Origin: GWF2-38-69 sp965228125
GTDB lineage: Bacteria; Verrucomicrobiota; Lentisphaeria; Victivallales; GWF2-38-69
Direction: 5' to 3'
Assembly: GCA_965228125.1 (NCBI GenBank)
Contig: OZ245791.1
Coordinates: 930,001 to 994,000 of the forward strand
DNA: 64,000 bases
Each line of letters starts with the position of its first letter. Position 1 is the first letter of the stretch. The position numbers and the translations under genes are program-made. Below, in pieces: positions 25,231-35,398 of the stretch. The notes under the pieces are model-generated. The model ran no database searches. It saw only the letters and a program-made list of their open reading frames with translations, and was not told the DNA's origin.

Positions 25231-26438
25231 CTGACTTTTTCCTTATAATAATCACTTATAAAAAGCAGGAGTTCTTCGGCTATCATCTTCTTTGGTTTTG
25301 AAGCAAGCATAGCTTTCTTCCCTTTTTTTGTCAAAAGGATCAATTCATTATCTTCAGTGTTAAAACCTCTCTTCTCTCCGACTAAATTACCTGCTACTAT
25401 ATCGATCTTCTTGGCATTCAATTTGATTCTGGCGTTTTCTTCCAGATTACTCGTCTCGGCCGAGAAACCGACAACTACAGGCACTTTATTAAGATTTGAA
25501 ACAGAAGCAAGAATATCGGGGTTTTTAGTGAGTCTTAACGTCAAACAATCCTCGCCTTTTTTGATCTTTTCTAGATAGGGTTTATCCATTCTATAGTCTG
25601 CTACAGCCGCAGCTCCTATAAAAATGTCGAAACATTCAATAGTATCCATGACAGCATCATACATTTCGCCGGCAGTTTTAACTTTCATCAATCTTACGCC
25701 TTGAGGCGCTGACAGGTGGACAGGCCCGCTTATTAGTGTAACATCAGCCCCCATATTCATAGCTGCGTCAGCTATTGCGTATCCCATTTTACCAGAACTA
25801 TAATTACTTATATATCTTGCAGGATCTATAGGTTCAATAGTGGGGCCTGCCGTAACCATTATCTTTTTGCCTTTAAAAATTTGAGGCATAAACATCATCT
25901 CTACAGCCTCTAAAATCTCTTTAGGTTCGGTCATCCTGCCCTTCCCAATCTCTCCGCAGGCTTGAACCCCTGAATCAGGCCCAACCAACTTCATACCCCG
26001 TTTGAGAAGTGTAGATACATTTTCCTGTGTAGCAGGGTTTTCCCACATGCCTTCATTCATCCCGGGAACCACAACTATCGGGACTTTTGAAGCCAAGCAA
26101 ACTGTACTTAGCAAATCATCGGCGATGCCGTTAGCCATTTTCGCAATAATATTTGCAGAAGCCGGAGCTATTAGGATCAAATCTGCCCATCTTGCAATTG
26201 AAATATGCCCGATTTTAAACTCTATATCATTGTTAAACATCTCATCATAAACCTGTCGTCCCGACAACGTCTGGAAAGTCAGAGGCTTAATAAACTCTTT
26301 GGAAGATTTAGTAGCCACAACTTGAACTTCACACCCAGCTTTTTTGAGAAGTCTTATGAGTTCGGCTGATTTGTAGACAGCTATGCTTCCTGTCACGCCA
26401 AGCACAATTTTTTTCGAGCACAATTTACTAGAAGTCAT
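25227..26438 (-). CDS. coaBC: Bifunctional phosphopantothenoylcysteine decarboxylase / phosphopantothenate-cysteine ligase
   Basis: The N-terminal half is the FMN-dependent CoaC decarboxylase: GVTGSIAVYKSAEL, HISIARWADLILIAPASAN (active His78), the substrate clamp PGMNEGMW and GVQACGEIGKGRM with the catalytic Cys. The C-terminal half is the CoaB ligase: TAGPTIEPIDPARYISNYSSGKMG and KKIDIVAGN. Together they convert 4'-phosphopantothenate plus cysteine to 4'-phosphopantetheine. At 403 residues it is full length. The start overlaps the upstream cysteine desulfurase by 11 bases and the stop overlaps panB by four. Confidence 0.97.
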   Translation of the reverse strand: MTSSKLCSKKIVLGVTGSIAVYKSAELIRLLKKAGCEVQVVATKSSKEFIKPLTFQTLSGRQVYDEMFNNDIEFKIGHISIARWADLILIAPASANIIAKMANGIADDLLSTVCLASKVPIVVVPGMNEGMWENPATQENVSTLLKRGMKLVGPDSGVQACGEIGKGRMTEPKEILEAVEMMFMPQIFKGKKIMVTAGPTIEPIDPARYISNYSSGKMGYAIADAAMNMGADVTLISGPVHLSAPQGVRLMKVKTAGEMYDAVMDTIECFDIFIGAAAVADYRMDKPYLEKIKKGEDCLTLRLTKNPDILASVSNLNKVPVVVGFSAETSNLEENARIKLNAKKIDIVAGNLVGEKRGFNTEDNELILLTKKGKKAMLASKPKKMIAEELLLFISDYYKEKVR

Positions 26439-27558
26439 TTATCGTTCTCTCTAAACTATTTAAAATTTCATTAAAGTCCTCTTTCGTGTGGTATATCGAA
26501 GGAGAAATCCGTAATGTCCCGTGAGGATATGTCCCAAGAGTCCTATGGGCAAGCGGAGCGCAATGAAGCCCTACTCTGCTCTCAATGCCATATTTCCTAT
26601 AAAGATTGAAGCCTAAATCAGACACGCTCGCGAAATCTGAACTTATCGAAAAAAGATGGCCTTGGTTTGCTGCATCCAATGCACAAAAAACACGATATTT
26701 TCCGATTGTTTTAATCTTTTCTATCAAATCCAAAACTTCTTCCTTCAAATGCCTGCATTCAATCCTATTTTTCAAAGCTGCCCCCAAACCAAAGATACCT
26801 GCAATATTCGGGGTGCCAGCTTCAAATTTATCCGGCATAAAATCCGGCATCTCAAACGCCTCGGATTTAGAACCGGTTCCTCCGTAGATTAAAGGTTCCA
26901 AGAGTTTATCATTTTTTATATACAAACAACCTGTACCTGTCGGGCCAAGTAAACTCTTGTGTCCTGTCACTGCCACAAAATCGTATCCATTTTTGTCTAT
27001 CTCCAAAGGCAAACTTCCGGCAGATTGTGCTGCATCAATCAGAATCGGAATTTCACCAATTGCTCTTTTGACTTCTGATATTGGTTGAACAACCCCGTTT
27101 ACATTGCTCTCATGGCATATGATAACTAAAGAGGTTTTAGGAGTTATCATGCTTTTTACCTTTTCAACGTCAACCGTTCCATCAGGCAGACAGGGAAGAA
27201 TCTTATACACGCAGTTATTGTTTGCGACCAAGCTAAGCAATGGCCGCATGACCGCGTTATGCTCCATAGGGCTGATAAGAACCTCTTTGTTATAAATTTT
27301 AAGCCCTTTTAAGACCGTATTTATAGCACATGTTGCGTTATGTGTAAAAACTATGTTAGATGGGGTTTCTACCCCAAGAAGTTGGCCGAGTTTTCCCCTA
27401 ATATCCTCTAGTGCCCGTGAAACAGTTAAAGATTTTTCATAAAAACTCCTTCCGTACGGCCCACCTATTTCGTTTAAATACCTAGCCATCTCCAAGGCAA
27501 CGGTTTTAGGCTTCGGAAAAGAAGTTGCAGCATTATCAAAGTAGCCATTAAAAAGCAT
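26428..27558 (-). CDS. Cysteine desulfurase family (class V aminotransferase)
   Basis: This 376-residue PLP enzyme starts YFDNAATSFPKP, has PMEHNAVMRPL, the PLP-lysine in VTGHKSLLGPTGTG (Lys201) and a C-terminal catalytic Cys in GLHCAPLAHRTLGTYPHGTLRIS (Cys333). These are features of the CsdB/SufS-like subgroup often found with DUF3343 and YedF in sulfur or selenium handling. It should release sulfur from cysteine (or selenium from selenocysteine). It is embedded between coaX and coaBC and overlaps coaBC by 11 bases, although CoaBC consumes cysteine rather than sulfide. Whether it serves CoA synthesis or only shares the promoter is not known. Confidence 0.88.
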   Translation of the reverse strand: MLFNGYFDNAATSFPKPKTVALEMARYLNEIGGPYGRSFYEKSLTVSRALEDIRGKLGQLLGVETPSNIVFTHNATCAINTVLKGLKIYNKEVLISPMEHNAVMRPLLSLVANNNCVYKILPCLPDGTVDVEKVKSMITPKTSLVIICHESNVNGVVQPISEVKRAIGEIPILIDAAQSAGSLPLEIDKNGYDFVAVTGHKSLLGPTGTGCLYIKNDKLLEPLIYGGTGSKSEAFEMPDFMPDKFEAGTPNIAGIFGLGAALKNRIECRHLKEEVLDLIEKIKTIGKYRVFCALDAANQGHLFSISSDFASVSDLGFNLYRKYGIESRVGLHCAPLAHRTLGTYPHGTLRISPSIYHTKEDFNEILNSLERTINDF

Positions 27559-27588
27559 AAGTAAACCTGCTGGAAATTTGTATACTGC

Positions 27589-28302
27589 TTACCTGTTTTT
27601 TCTCCAGATTTCCAAAACTCCAAGCAGAGTAAAATCTTTAGGTACAGTTTTGAGTTCAGGTATATTTCTGGTTAGAATCTCGGCATCTCCGCCGGCCACA
27701 AAAAATTTAACTTTATCCGTTTTCATTTCTCTTCTTGTTAAAGCCATAAATTCCTTGACCGCCCCGATTATACCATAGTCCGTGCCGATAATAATTGAGT
27801 CGTCTGTATCTCTGCCAAAAGTTTTGTAAGTCCTTAATGTGCTAACGGAAATATATGGCAACGCGGCTGTATAGGAGCTTAAGGCTTTTCTCTGCAATTC
27901 CCTTCCGGGAGCAATTATCCCACCTACAAAAACAGCATTCTCATCCAGAGCCTCCACAGTCAGGGCCGTTCCTATATCAATAACTGCCGCAGGCAATTCT
28001 GCCAGAGCTTTTAAAGCAACAAGGTTAGCCAATCTGTCAGGGCCAAGTTTTTCTGCTGCCACCAAAGAGAGGTCTATTCCTGAAACAGAATCACAGGAAA
28101 TATAATATATGTCGTGTCTCTTGAGCCTGTCTTTTATAGAAGGAACTACTGTAGCAGCCGCCACAGGTAGTCCCTGCGGAATATCTTCTGGTGAGAGTTC
28201 CTTGGTGTTTTTATCAAATGCACGAATAAACACACCATTATCCCAAAGAGCGCATCTGGTATTTGTATTACCGATATCAAGAAGAAACACCTTTTCATTC
28301 AT
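27589..28302 (-). CDS. coaX: Type III pantothenate kinase
   Basis: CoaX phosphorylates pantothenate and, unlike CoaA, is not inhibited by CoA. The ASKHA-fold motifs are present: FLLDIGNTNTR at the N-terminus, LGPDRLANLVAL, AAVIDIGTALTVEAL and GGIIAPGREL. I set the start at ATG 28302 (MNEKVFLLDIGN) because homologues begin there and ggtgg lies eight bases upstream; a GTG-type start at 28320 would overlap pilC. It follows pilC by four bases, so the pilus and CoA genes are on one apparent transcript. Confidence 0.95.
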   Translation of the reverse strand: MNEKVFLLDIGNTNTRCALWDNGVFIRAFDKNTKELSPEDIPQGLPVAAATVVPSIKDRLKRHDIYYISCDSVSGIDLSLVAAEKLGPDRLANLVALKALAELPAAVIDIGTALTVEALDENAVFVGGIIAPGRELQRKALSSYTAALPYISVSTLRTYKTFGRDTDDSIIIGTDYGIIGAVKEFMALTRREMKTDKVKFFVAGGDAEILTRNIPELKTVPKDFTLLGVLEIWRKNR

Positions 28303-28306
28303 TTGA

Positions 28307-29575
28307 TCAACCACCGCCAAGAGTCTGCATGATCTTGATTAGCGGCATAAACATGGCTATAACAATAGTCCCTACCACCACGGCCATAAAAACAATCATT
28401 AGTGGTTCAATAAGAGCTGTCATTGCTTCAACCGCATTGTCTACTTCTTCTTCGTATGTGTCTGATACCTTATCCAACATTTCGGGAAGTTTACCTGTTT
28501 CTTCGCCTACTTCTATCATGCTAACAACCATATCCGGAAATATTTTTGTCGCTGCGAGAGGCACAGCGATAGTTTCCCCTTCTTTAACAGCATCATGAAC
28601 TTTTTGTACAGCCCTCTCCACTAAAGCATTCCCCGCAGTATCTCTAACTATAAGAAGAGCTCTCAAAACCGGTACCCCGGAAGATAGAAGAGTTCCAAAT
28701 GTTCTTGCAAACCTGGCTATAGAAGTCTTGGAAATGAGCGCACCAAATACAGGCATTTTATATTTCAAGCTATCAATAATATACTTGCCTCTCTTTGTCT
28801 TCTTGAGCATTTTAATAATAACAATAAATCCAACTATACCTCCAATAGTATGCAGGTAATATTCCGTAAAGAATTTACTCGTATTCATAACAAACGTTGT
28901 CAGTCCCGGTAACGGCATACCTCCCAGAAGTTCACCAAATATCGTTGAAAATTTGGGAACTATGAAAACCATAAGGAAGGCTGTTACTCCCAATGCGACA
29001 GTCAACACTACTGTCGGATAAATCATAGCGGATTTTATTTTCCCTAAAATCTTTGCCAGTTTTTCCATAAAATAGGCCAGCCTTCCCAAAATTACTTCCA
29101 TAGCTCCGGCTGATTCTCCTGCTCTTATCATGTTTGTGTAAAGTTGGTCAAAACTTTTCGGATTTTTCGTTAACGCTTCAGAAAAAGTAAAACCGCCTTC
29201 GACATAATCGGCTGTTTCCCCTAATATCCTTTTTGTAACTTTGTTTCTGGACTGCTTTTCCAAAGTCCTTAAAGCTCTGATAAGAGGAAGCCCTGCATTA
29301 AGAAGTATTGATAACTGCCTGGTAAATAGAACCAGCTCCTTGGGCGGAATTTTAGGAGTCCCGATCTGTATATCAAGAATACTCTTTTTCCTCTTTCTCG
29401 CTCCGTCTTTCTGCGACTTTTCAGTAGTTTTCTTTGTTGCTACTTCCTTTATTTCCACAGGAAAATAACCATTGGCCTTAAGAGCAGAACTCACCTCTGA
29501 TTCCTGATCAGCAGTCATTTTTCCCTTGACTTCTTTACCTGCGGAATTCATCGCAGTATATGAATATTGAGCCAC
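28307..29575 (-). CDS. pilC: Type IV pilus / type II secretion inner-membrane platform protein
   Basis: The protein has 422 residues. The N-terminus MAQYSYTAMNSAGKEVKGKM is typical of GspF/PilC. Two T2SSF domains follow, each with the family motif: LFTRQLSILLNAGLPLIRAL in the first and FARTFGTLLSSGVPVLRAL in the second, and three strong membrane segments including MIYPTVVLTVALGVTAFLM and a C-terminal MIVFMAVVVGTIVIAMFMPL. The protein anchors the PilB and PilT ATPases. It comes 48 bp after pilT and just before coaX. No pilin or pilMNOP genes occur in the window. Confidence 0.95.
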   Translation of the reverse strand: MAQYSYTAMNSAGKEVKGKMTADQESEVSSALKANGYFPVEIKEVATKKTTEKSQKDGARKRKKSILDIQIGTPKIPPKELVLFTRQLSILLNAGLPLIRALRTLEKQSRNKVTKRILGETADYVEGGFTFSEALTKNPKSFDQLYTNMIRAGESAGAMEVILGRLAYFMEKLAKILGKIKSAMIYPTVVLTVALGVTAFLMVFIVPKFSTIFGELLGGMPLPGLTTFVMNTSKFFTEYYLHTIGGIVGFIVIIKMLKKTKRGKYIIDSLKYKMPVFGALISKTSIARFARTFGTLLSSGVPVLRALLIVRDTAGNALVERAVQKVHDAVKEGETIAVPLAATKIFPDMVVSMIEVGEETGKLPEMLDKVSDTYEEEVDNAVEAMTALIEPLMIVFMAVVVGTIVIAMFMPLIKIMQTLGGG

Positions 29576-29623
29576 AATTTAACCTCTTATTTAAACTTAT
29601 AATTAAATATATTTAACTTCTGC

Positions 29624-30685
29624 CTACCCTTTGATTTTTCTGATAATAGACTCAGGATCCTGAGCTTTCGTTATCAGATCTTCATATGAAATAATTTTGT
29701 TCATGTAAAGTTCGAAAAGATGTCCATCCAGTGTATTCATACCCCATTTTGCTCCTGTTTGCAGTACAGAAGTAATTAAATAACTCTTATTTTCTCTAAT
29801 TAGTGACTGTACGGCAGGTATGGAAATCATTACTTCAAAAGCAGCTACTCTTCCGTTTTTATCTGCTCTTTTCAAGAGCACTTGGGATATCACAGAAATT
29901 AGTGAAGATGCTAACTGTGTTCTAATCTGATCTTGTTGATTTTGAGGAAAAGCATCAATTATCCTGTCGACGGTTCTTGCTGCCCCTACTGTATGCAAAG
30001 TAGCAAAAACCAGATGGCCTGTCTCGGCTGCTGTAACAGCCGCTTTCATAGTCTCCAGATCTCTCATTTCGCCGACAAGTATGACATCCGGGTCTTGCCT
30101 GAGGGCACGCTTTAACGCCTCTTCAAAAGATGGCACATCTACTCCCACCTCTCTCTGAATAACTATTCCTTTCTTGTGTCTGTGGAAAAACTCTATAGGA
30201 TCTTCAATAGTGACTATATGAGCATCGCGCTCACTATTAATAAGATCTATCATAGAAGCTAAAGTAGTGCTCTTGCCGCTCCCTGTAGGGCCTGTAACTA
30301 GAATTAATCCTCTGGGACGATAAAGCAGATCTTTAATACCAGGAGGGAGCCCAATTTTCTCAAGAGACATAAAGTTGTTTGGAATCAACCTAAGCACTGC
30401 TCCATAAACGCCTTTTTGTTTGAAAGCGCTTACTCTGAACCTGGCTTTCCCGTTAAAATCAAAACCAAAGTCTACAGTTCCTACTTCTCGTATCGTTTTC
30501 TGATGAAAATCAGAGGTTATGGATTTGATCAATCTCTCAGTATCTTCAGGTTTTAGCTGGGGACAATCAAGAGGCACTAATCCGCCGTTAAGCCTCAACG
30601 TCGGAGCAGCTCCGACTTCAATATGCAAATCGCTTCCCTCTTCCGAGATAATAAGCTCAAGCAGATCAATCATTTCTATCGCCAT
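29624..30685 (-). CDS. pilT: Twitching motility retraction ATPase PilT
   Basis: This 353-residue hexameric ATPase powers pilus retraction. It shows the PilT N-terminal SDLHIEVGAAPTLRLNG, Walker A GPTGSGKST (132-140), an Asp box (HIVTIEDPIEF), Walker B with LRQDPDVILVGEMRDLET, the His box TGHLVFATLHT, and the C-terminal AVQSLIRENK that matches the PilT-specific AIRNLIREGK motif. The tetracysteine found in PilB is absent, as expected. It lies between pilB-like and pilC genes in a minus-strand operon. Confidence 0.96.
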   Translation of the reverse strand: MAIEMIDLLELIISEEGSDLHIEVGAAPTLRLNGGLVPLDCPQLKPEDTERLIKSITSDFHQKTIREVGTVDFGFDFNGKARFRVSAFKQKGVYGAVLRLIPNNFMSLEKIGLPPGIKDLLYRPRGLILVTGPTGSGKSTTLASMIDLINSERDAHIVTIEDPIEFFHRHKKGIVIQREVGVDVPSFEEALKRALRQDPDVILVGEMRDLETMKAAVTAAETGHLVFATLHTVGAARTVDRIIDAFPQNQQDQIRTQLASSLISVISQVLLKRADKNGRVAAFEVMISIPAVQSLIRENKSYLITSVLQTGAKWGMNTLDGHLFELYMNKIISYEDLITKAQDPESIIRKIKG

Positions 30686-30722
30686 ATTTTCCCTAATCCT
30701 ATTTAAATTATTGAGCTATGCT

Positions 30723-32408
30723 CTAAGTATGTTTCAGTATCTCTTCAGTAGTAGTTTCTCCATTAATTATAGACCTAATCCCATCATTCCTCATCGTTAT
30801 CATCCCTTGCTCGATAGCTTTTCTTCTTATTGCAACTGTTGGGGAACACTTGTTTATAAGGTCACATATCTCAGGCGTTACTTTAATCAGCTCAACTATA
30901 GCTTTCCGGCCTTTGTATCCTGTATTATTACAAAAATTACACCCTTTCCCGTAGTAGAATTTTTTATCCTTGACATCTTCTTTTGTCAGTCCAAGCAAAG
31001 CCAGTTCTTCTTCTCTAGGTTCATAACTTGTCTTACATGAGTTGCAAATTTTTCTAAGAAGCCTTTGCCCTATCACTCCAACAAGAGATGAAGTAATCAA
31101 ATAAGGCATTACGCCCATATCAATCAGCCTGGTAATAGCATCAGCAGCTTCTTTTGTATGCAGAGTAGAAAAAACAAAATGCCCTGTGAGAGAAGCCTGC
31201 ACGGCCATTTGCGCAGTTTCCAAATCACGGATTTCCCCTAACATAATAATATCAGGGTCTTGTCGTAAGAAAGCTCTCAATGCTCTTGCAAAAGTCATGT
31301 CAATTGCATGTCTGATCGGCACTTGTATAACACCTTCAAGGTCATATTCAACAGGATCTTCGGCTGTAAGAATCTTTTCAGTAACTTTATTAATCTCTTT
31401 CAGGCACGAATAAAGGGTTGTTGTTTTTCCTGAACCTGTTGGCCCTGTAACAATAAATATCCCATTGGGACGTTCTATAATTTTTCGTATTTGCAAAAGT
31501 AAGCCGTCTTCTATTCCAAGCGCATTTAAATCTAAATTTACTATAGATTTATCGAGAATTCTAAGCACGACTGATTCACCGTATTGTGTAGGAATCGTAG
31601 ACACACGCAAATCAATAGCTTTCCCTGCAATCCTTATCTGAATTCTTCCGTCTTGGGGAAGTCGCCTCTCAGCAATATTCAATCCGCTCATAATCTTAAT
31701 ACGGCTAATTACAGGCAGAGCAAGGTTTTTCGGCGGGGGAGCCATTTCATACAGAACTCCATCAACTCTATAGCGTATTTTGAAGCTACTCTCAAAAGGT
31801 TCAAAGTGAATATCGCTTGCTTGATCCTTAACAGCTTGATATAATACAACATCAACAAATTTTATAATCGGAGCGTCATTTGCTATTTGAGACAGTCTAT
31901 CAGCATTTGCTTCATCCCCAAAAAGATCTTCCCCGCCTGCATCCATATCCGCAAGTATGTCGCTCATAGAAGCCGTCGGATAATACTTCTCTATAGCATT
32001 AAAAATCTGACTTTGGTTCGCTACATATACTTTCAGACTCTTATTTATTATAAAGCTCAAGTCTTCTGAAATCTGATAATTCAAGGGAGATGTCAAGACA
32101 ATTTTCAATGATCCGTCGTTGTCAATATCAAAAGGCACAGCCCCGTACATCCTGGCCTGTGCCGGTTCAAGAAGAGAAATTACTTCTCTACTTATTTCCA
32201 TATTGTTTAAGTCAAGAACTTCCGTTCCAAGATGCGAGGCGATTATTTCCAGAAGCTGTTCTTTAGTAACTATCTGGTATGACACTAAAAGGTCAGCAAA
32301 AGAGCTGCCCGTACGATTGTATTCTTCCTCTATCTCCGTTACCTGGTCATGGTCTATGAGGGATTCGGACAACATTATCTCTTTTAAAACAACACTTTCT
32401 GTATTCAT
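30723..32408 (-). CDS. pilB: PilB/GspE-type assembly ATPase (second copy)
   Basis: This is a type II/IV secretion ATPase for pilus extension or pseudopilus assembly. The N-terminal MshEN-like domain (about 1-150) precedes the ATPase core with Walker A GPTGSGKTTTLYS, EDPVEYDLEG, FLRQDPDIIMLGEIRDLET and TLHTKEAA. A zinc tetracysteine (CNSCKTSY then GCNFCNNTGYKG) is present. I prefer ATG 32408, which has ggag six bases upstream, over a TTG at 32423; this gives 561 residues and a 15-bp gap from the preceding paralogue. Confidence 0.93.
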   Translation of the reverse strand: MNTESVVLKEIMLSESLIDHDQVTEIEEEYNRTGSSFADLLVSYQIVTKEQLLEIIASHLGTEVLDLNNMEISREVISLLEPAQARMYGAVPFDIDNDGSLKIVLTSPLNYQISEDLSFIINKSLKVYVANQSQIFNAIEKYYPTASMSDILADMDAGGEDLFGDEANADRLSQIANDAPIIKFVDVVLYQAVKDQASDIHFEPFESSFKIRYRVDGVLYEMAPPPKNLALPVISRIKIMSGLNIAERRLPQDGRIQIRIAGKAIDLRVSTIPTQYGESVVLRILDKSIVNLDLNALGIEDGLLLQIRKIIERPNGIFIVTGPTGSGKTTTLYSCLKEINKVTEKILTAEDPVEYDLEGVIQVPIRHAIDMTFARALRAFLRQDPDIIMLGEIRDLETAQMAVQASLTGHFVFSTLHTKEAADAITRLIDMGVMPYLITSSLVGVIGQRLLRKICNSCKTSYEPREEELALLGLTKEDVKDKKFYYGKGCNFCNNTGYKGRKAIVELIKVTPEICDLINKCSPTVAIRRKAIEQGMITMRNDGIRSIINGETTTEEILKHT

Positions 32409-32423
32409 TAGTATCTCCAACAA

Positions 32424-34148
32424 TTACTCTTCATCTGCTATCGAAGCTCTTACCACTTCTTCAAGGGTGGTCATTCCTGCCATGACTTTTCTAACTCCAT
32501 CTTCCCTAAGGGTTCTCATGCCTGCTTTCCTCGCTGCTTCTTTAAGCTGAAATGAGGACGCCCCCTTGAATATCAAATCCTGCAATTCTTCTGTTAGTAT
32601 GAACATCTCTATAATGCCAAATCTTCCTTTGTATCCCGAATTATTACATTCCGCACAACCCCTGCCTTTTTTAAAAGTAGCCTTCTTGGCAGTCTCCTTG
32701 TCTATTCCCATAATTTGCATTTCGGCTTCTGTGGGCTCATAATCTTCGCTGCAATCAGGACATATTCTTCTCACGAGTCGTTGCGCCATTATAGCCCTGA
32801 TCGCCGATGCTACCAAGAACGGTTTTACCCCTATATCTATAAGTCGAGTAACAGCGCTCGGAGCATCATTTGTATGTAAAGTACTCAAGACGAAATGCCC
32901 GGTCAGCGCTGCATTAACAGCAATTTCTGCTGTTTCGCCGTCACGAATCTCTCCGACCATTATGATATTCGGGGCCTGTCTCATCATTGCTTTTAAAGCT
33001 ATGGCAAAAGTCATTCCTATAGAAGCATTGACCTGAACCTGATTGATACCTTCCAAATGATATTCCACAGGATCCTCGACAGTTATAATCTTTCTTGTCG
33101 GCTTATTGACAGTATTTAAAAATGCATAAAGCGATGTCGTTTTTCCAGAGCCGGTCGGGCCCGTAACCAAAAACACTCCATCAGGCATAGATATAATTTT
33201 AGTAACAGTATCAATGTCATCGGGAAAATAACCCAAAGATGATATATCCATCATTATACTGCTTTTATCGAGTATTCTCATTACAACGCTTTCACCGTGA
33301 GAAGTAGGAACTGTAGAAACACGCAAATCGATACTTTTGTCCATTACTTTTAACTGTATTCGCCCATCCTGAGGTACTCTTTTTTCGGAGATGTCAAGTT
33401 TTGCCATAATCTTTAGGCGACTAATAATATTTGCCTGCAAATACTTAGGAGGACTGTCAACCTCTACCAAAACACCGTCTATTCTATATCTTATTCTAAA
33501 TTTCTTCTCAAGCGGTTCGACATGTATGTCGCTTGCACGCCTCTTAAAGGCTTCCATTATGATAATAAAAACAAGCTTAATAATCGGAGCATCTTCAGCG
33601 CTGGAATCTTCGTCTTCTTCTTTAAATCCCTGATCCTGTGTTGACACTATTTTATCGCTCCCTTCTATATCTTTTAGAAAAGAGTCAACGTTTTCATTAA
33701 GAGAGCCATAATAGTGGTCTATCATTCTCTTTATCTGATCAATAGGAGCTATCACGGCATCTACGTCTCTTTTAAGGATAAATCGCAACGAATCCAATGT
33801 GTCAAGGTCGGTGGGATCGGCAATTGCGACCTTTAAAATCCCATCAACAATTTCAATCGGGATAGTTTTGTATTCCTTGGCTATATTAGCCGGCAAAGCA
33901 TCTATGACTGGTTGTTCTATCATAGCTTTATCTAAATCTACTATTTCCATGCCGTACTCTTTGGCAATGGCTGCATTTATCTTACCATCATCAATAAACT
34001 TGAGTTTTTTCAAAGCGGAAACCATGTTAAGTTCGCCATCGCTTTTAGACACTAATTGGCTGGCAAGACCAGACTGCTCCTCATTTATAACGTCATTACT
34101 GAGGAGTATTGAATGTATGTATTCGCTATTTTCAATAAGAGAAGACAA
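32424..34148 (-). CDS. PilB/GspE-type assembly ATPase (first copy)
   Basis: The 574-residue paralogue of the next gene has the same layout: MshEN-like N-domain, DIHVEPLEKKFRIRYRIDGV, Walker A GPTGSGKTTSLYA, EDPVEYHLEGINQVQVN, and zinc Cys pairs (CPDCSEDY, GCAECNNSGYKG). The Walker B region reads MRQAPNIIMVGEIRDGET, whereas the second copy has LRQDPDIIMLGEIRD. The APN form is, to my knowledge, common in PVC genomes, so it is a subfamily mark rather than decay. The start is TTG at 34148 with gggag nine bases upstream; no ATG is available nearby. It is the first gene of the pilus cluster. Confidence 0.92.
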   Translation of the reverse strand: MSSLIENSEYIHSILLSNDVINEEQSGLASQLVSKSDGELNMVSALKKLKFIDDGKINAAIAKEYGMEIVDLDKAMIEQPVIDALPANIAKEYKTIPIEIVDGILKVAIADPTDLDTLDSLRFILKRDVDAVIAPIDQIKRMIDHYYGSLNENVDSFLKDIEGSDKIVSTQDQGFKEEDEDSSAEDAPIIKLVFIIIMEAFKRRASDIHVEPLEKKFRIRYRIDGVLVEVDSPPKYLQANIISRLKIMAKLDISEKRVPQDGRIQLKVMDKSIDLRVSTVPTSHGESVVMRILDKSSIMMDISSLGYFPDDIDTVTKIISMPDGVFLVTGPTGSGKTTSLYAFLNTVNKPTRKIITVEDPVEYHLEGINQVQVNASIGMTFAIALKAMMRQAPNIIMVGEIRDGETAEIAVNAALTGHFVLSTLHTNDAPSAVTRLIDIGVKPFLVASAIRAIMAQRLVRRICPDCSEDYEPTEAEMQIMGIDKETAKKATFKKGRGCAECNNSGYKGRFGIIEMFILTEELQDLIFKGASSFQLKEAARKAGMRTLREDGVRKVMAGMTTLEEVVRASIADEE

Positions 34149-34272
34149 CTTGTTATTCTCCCGAAATATTTTGGATATTAGAATCTGAACTGTAATTTTA
34201 TATTATTTCAACGATTACTCAAATGTCCAGCTTTAAGAGAACCCTAATATTTGTAAAAAAGAGTTTCTGCAT

Positions 34273-34301
34273 TTGAAATATACTGTATTGTAAAGTAATT
34301 T
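34273..34301 (+). promoter_or_regulatory. Likely promoter of tRNA-Thr
   Basis: A -35-like ttgaaa (34273-34278) and a -10-like taattt (34296-34301) are 17 bp apart and end 27 bp before the mature tRNA. The rest of the 180-bp gap between the pilB-like gene and the tRNA holds nothing else I recognise. Confidence 0.4.
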
Positions 34302-34328
34302 TTAATCTCTTTAAGAGAGAGTCCAAGC

Positions 34329-35387
<1,059 letters not shown>

Positions 35388-35398
35388 TAGGATATTAT

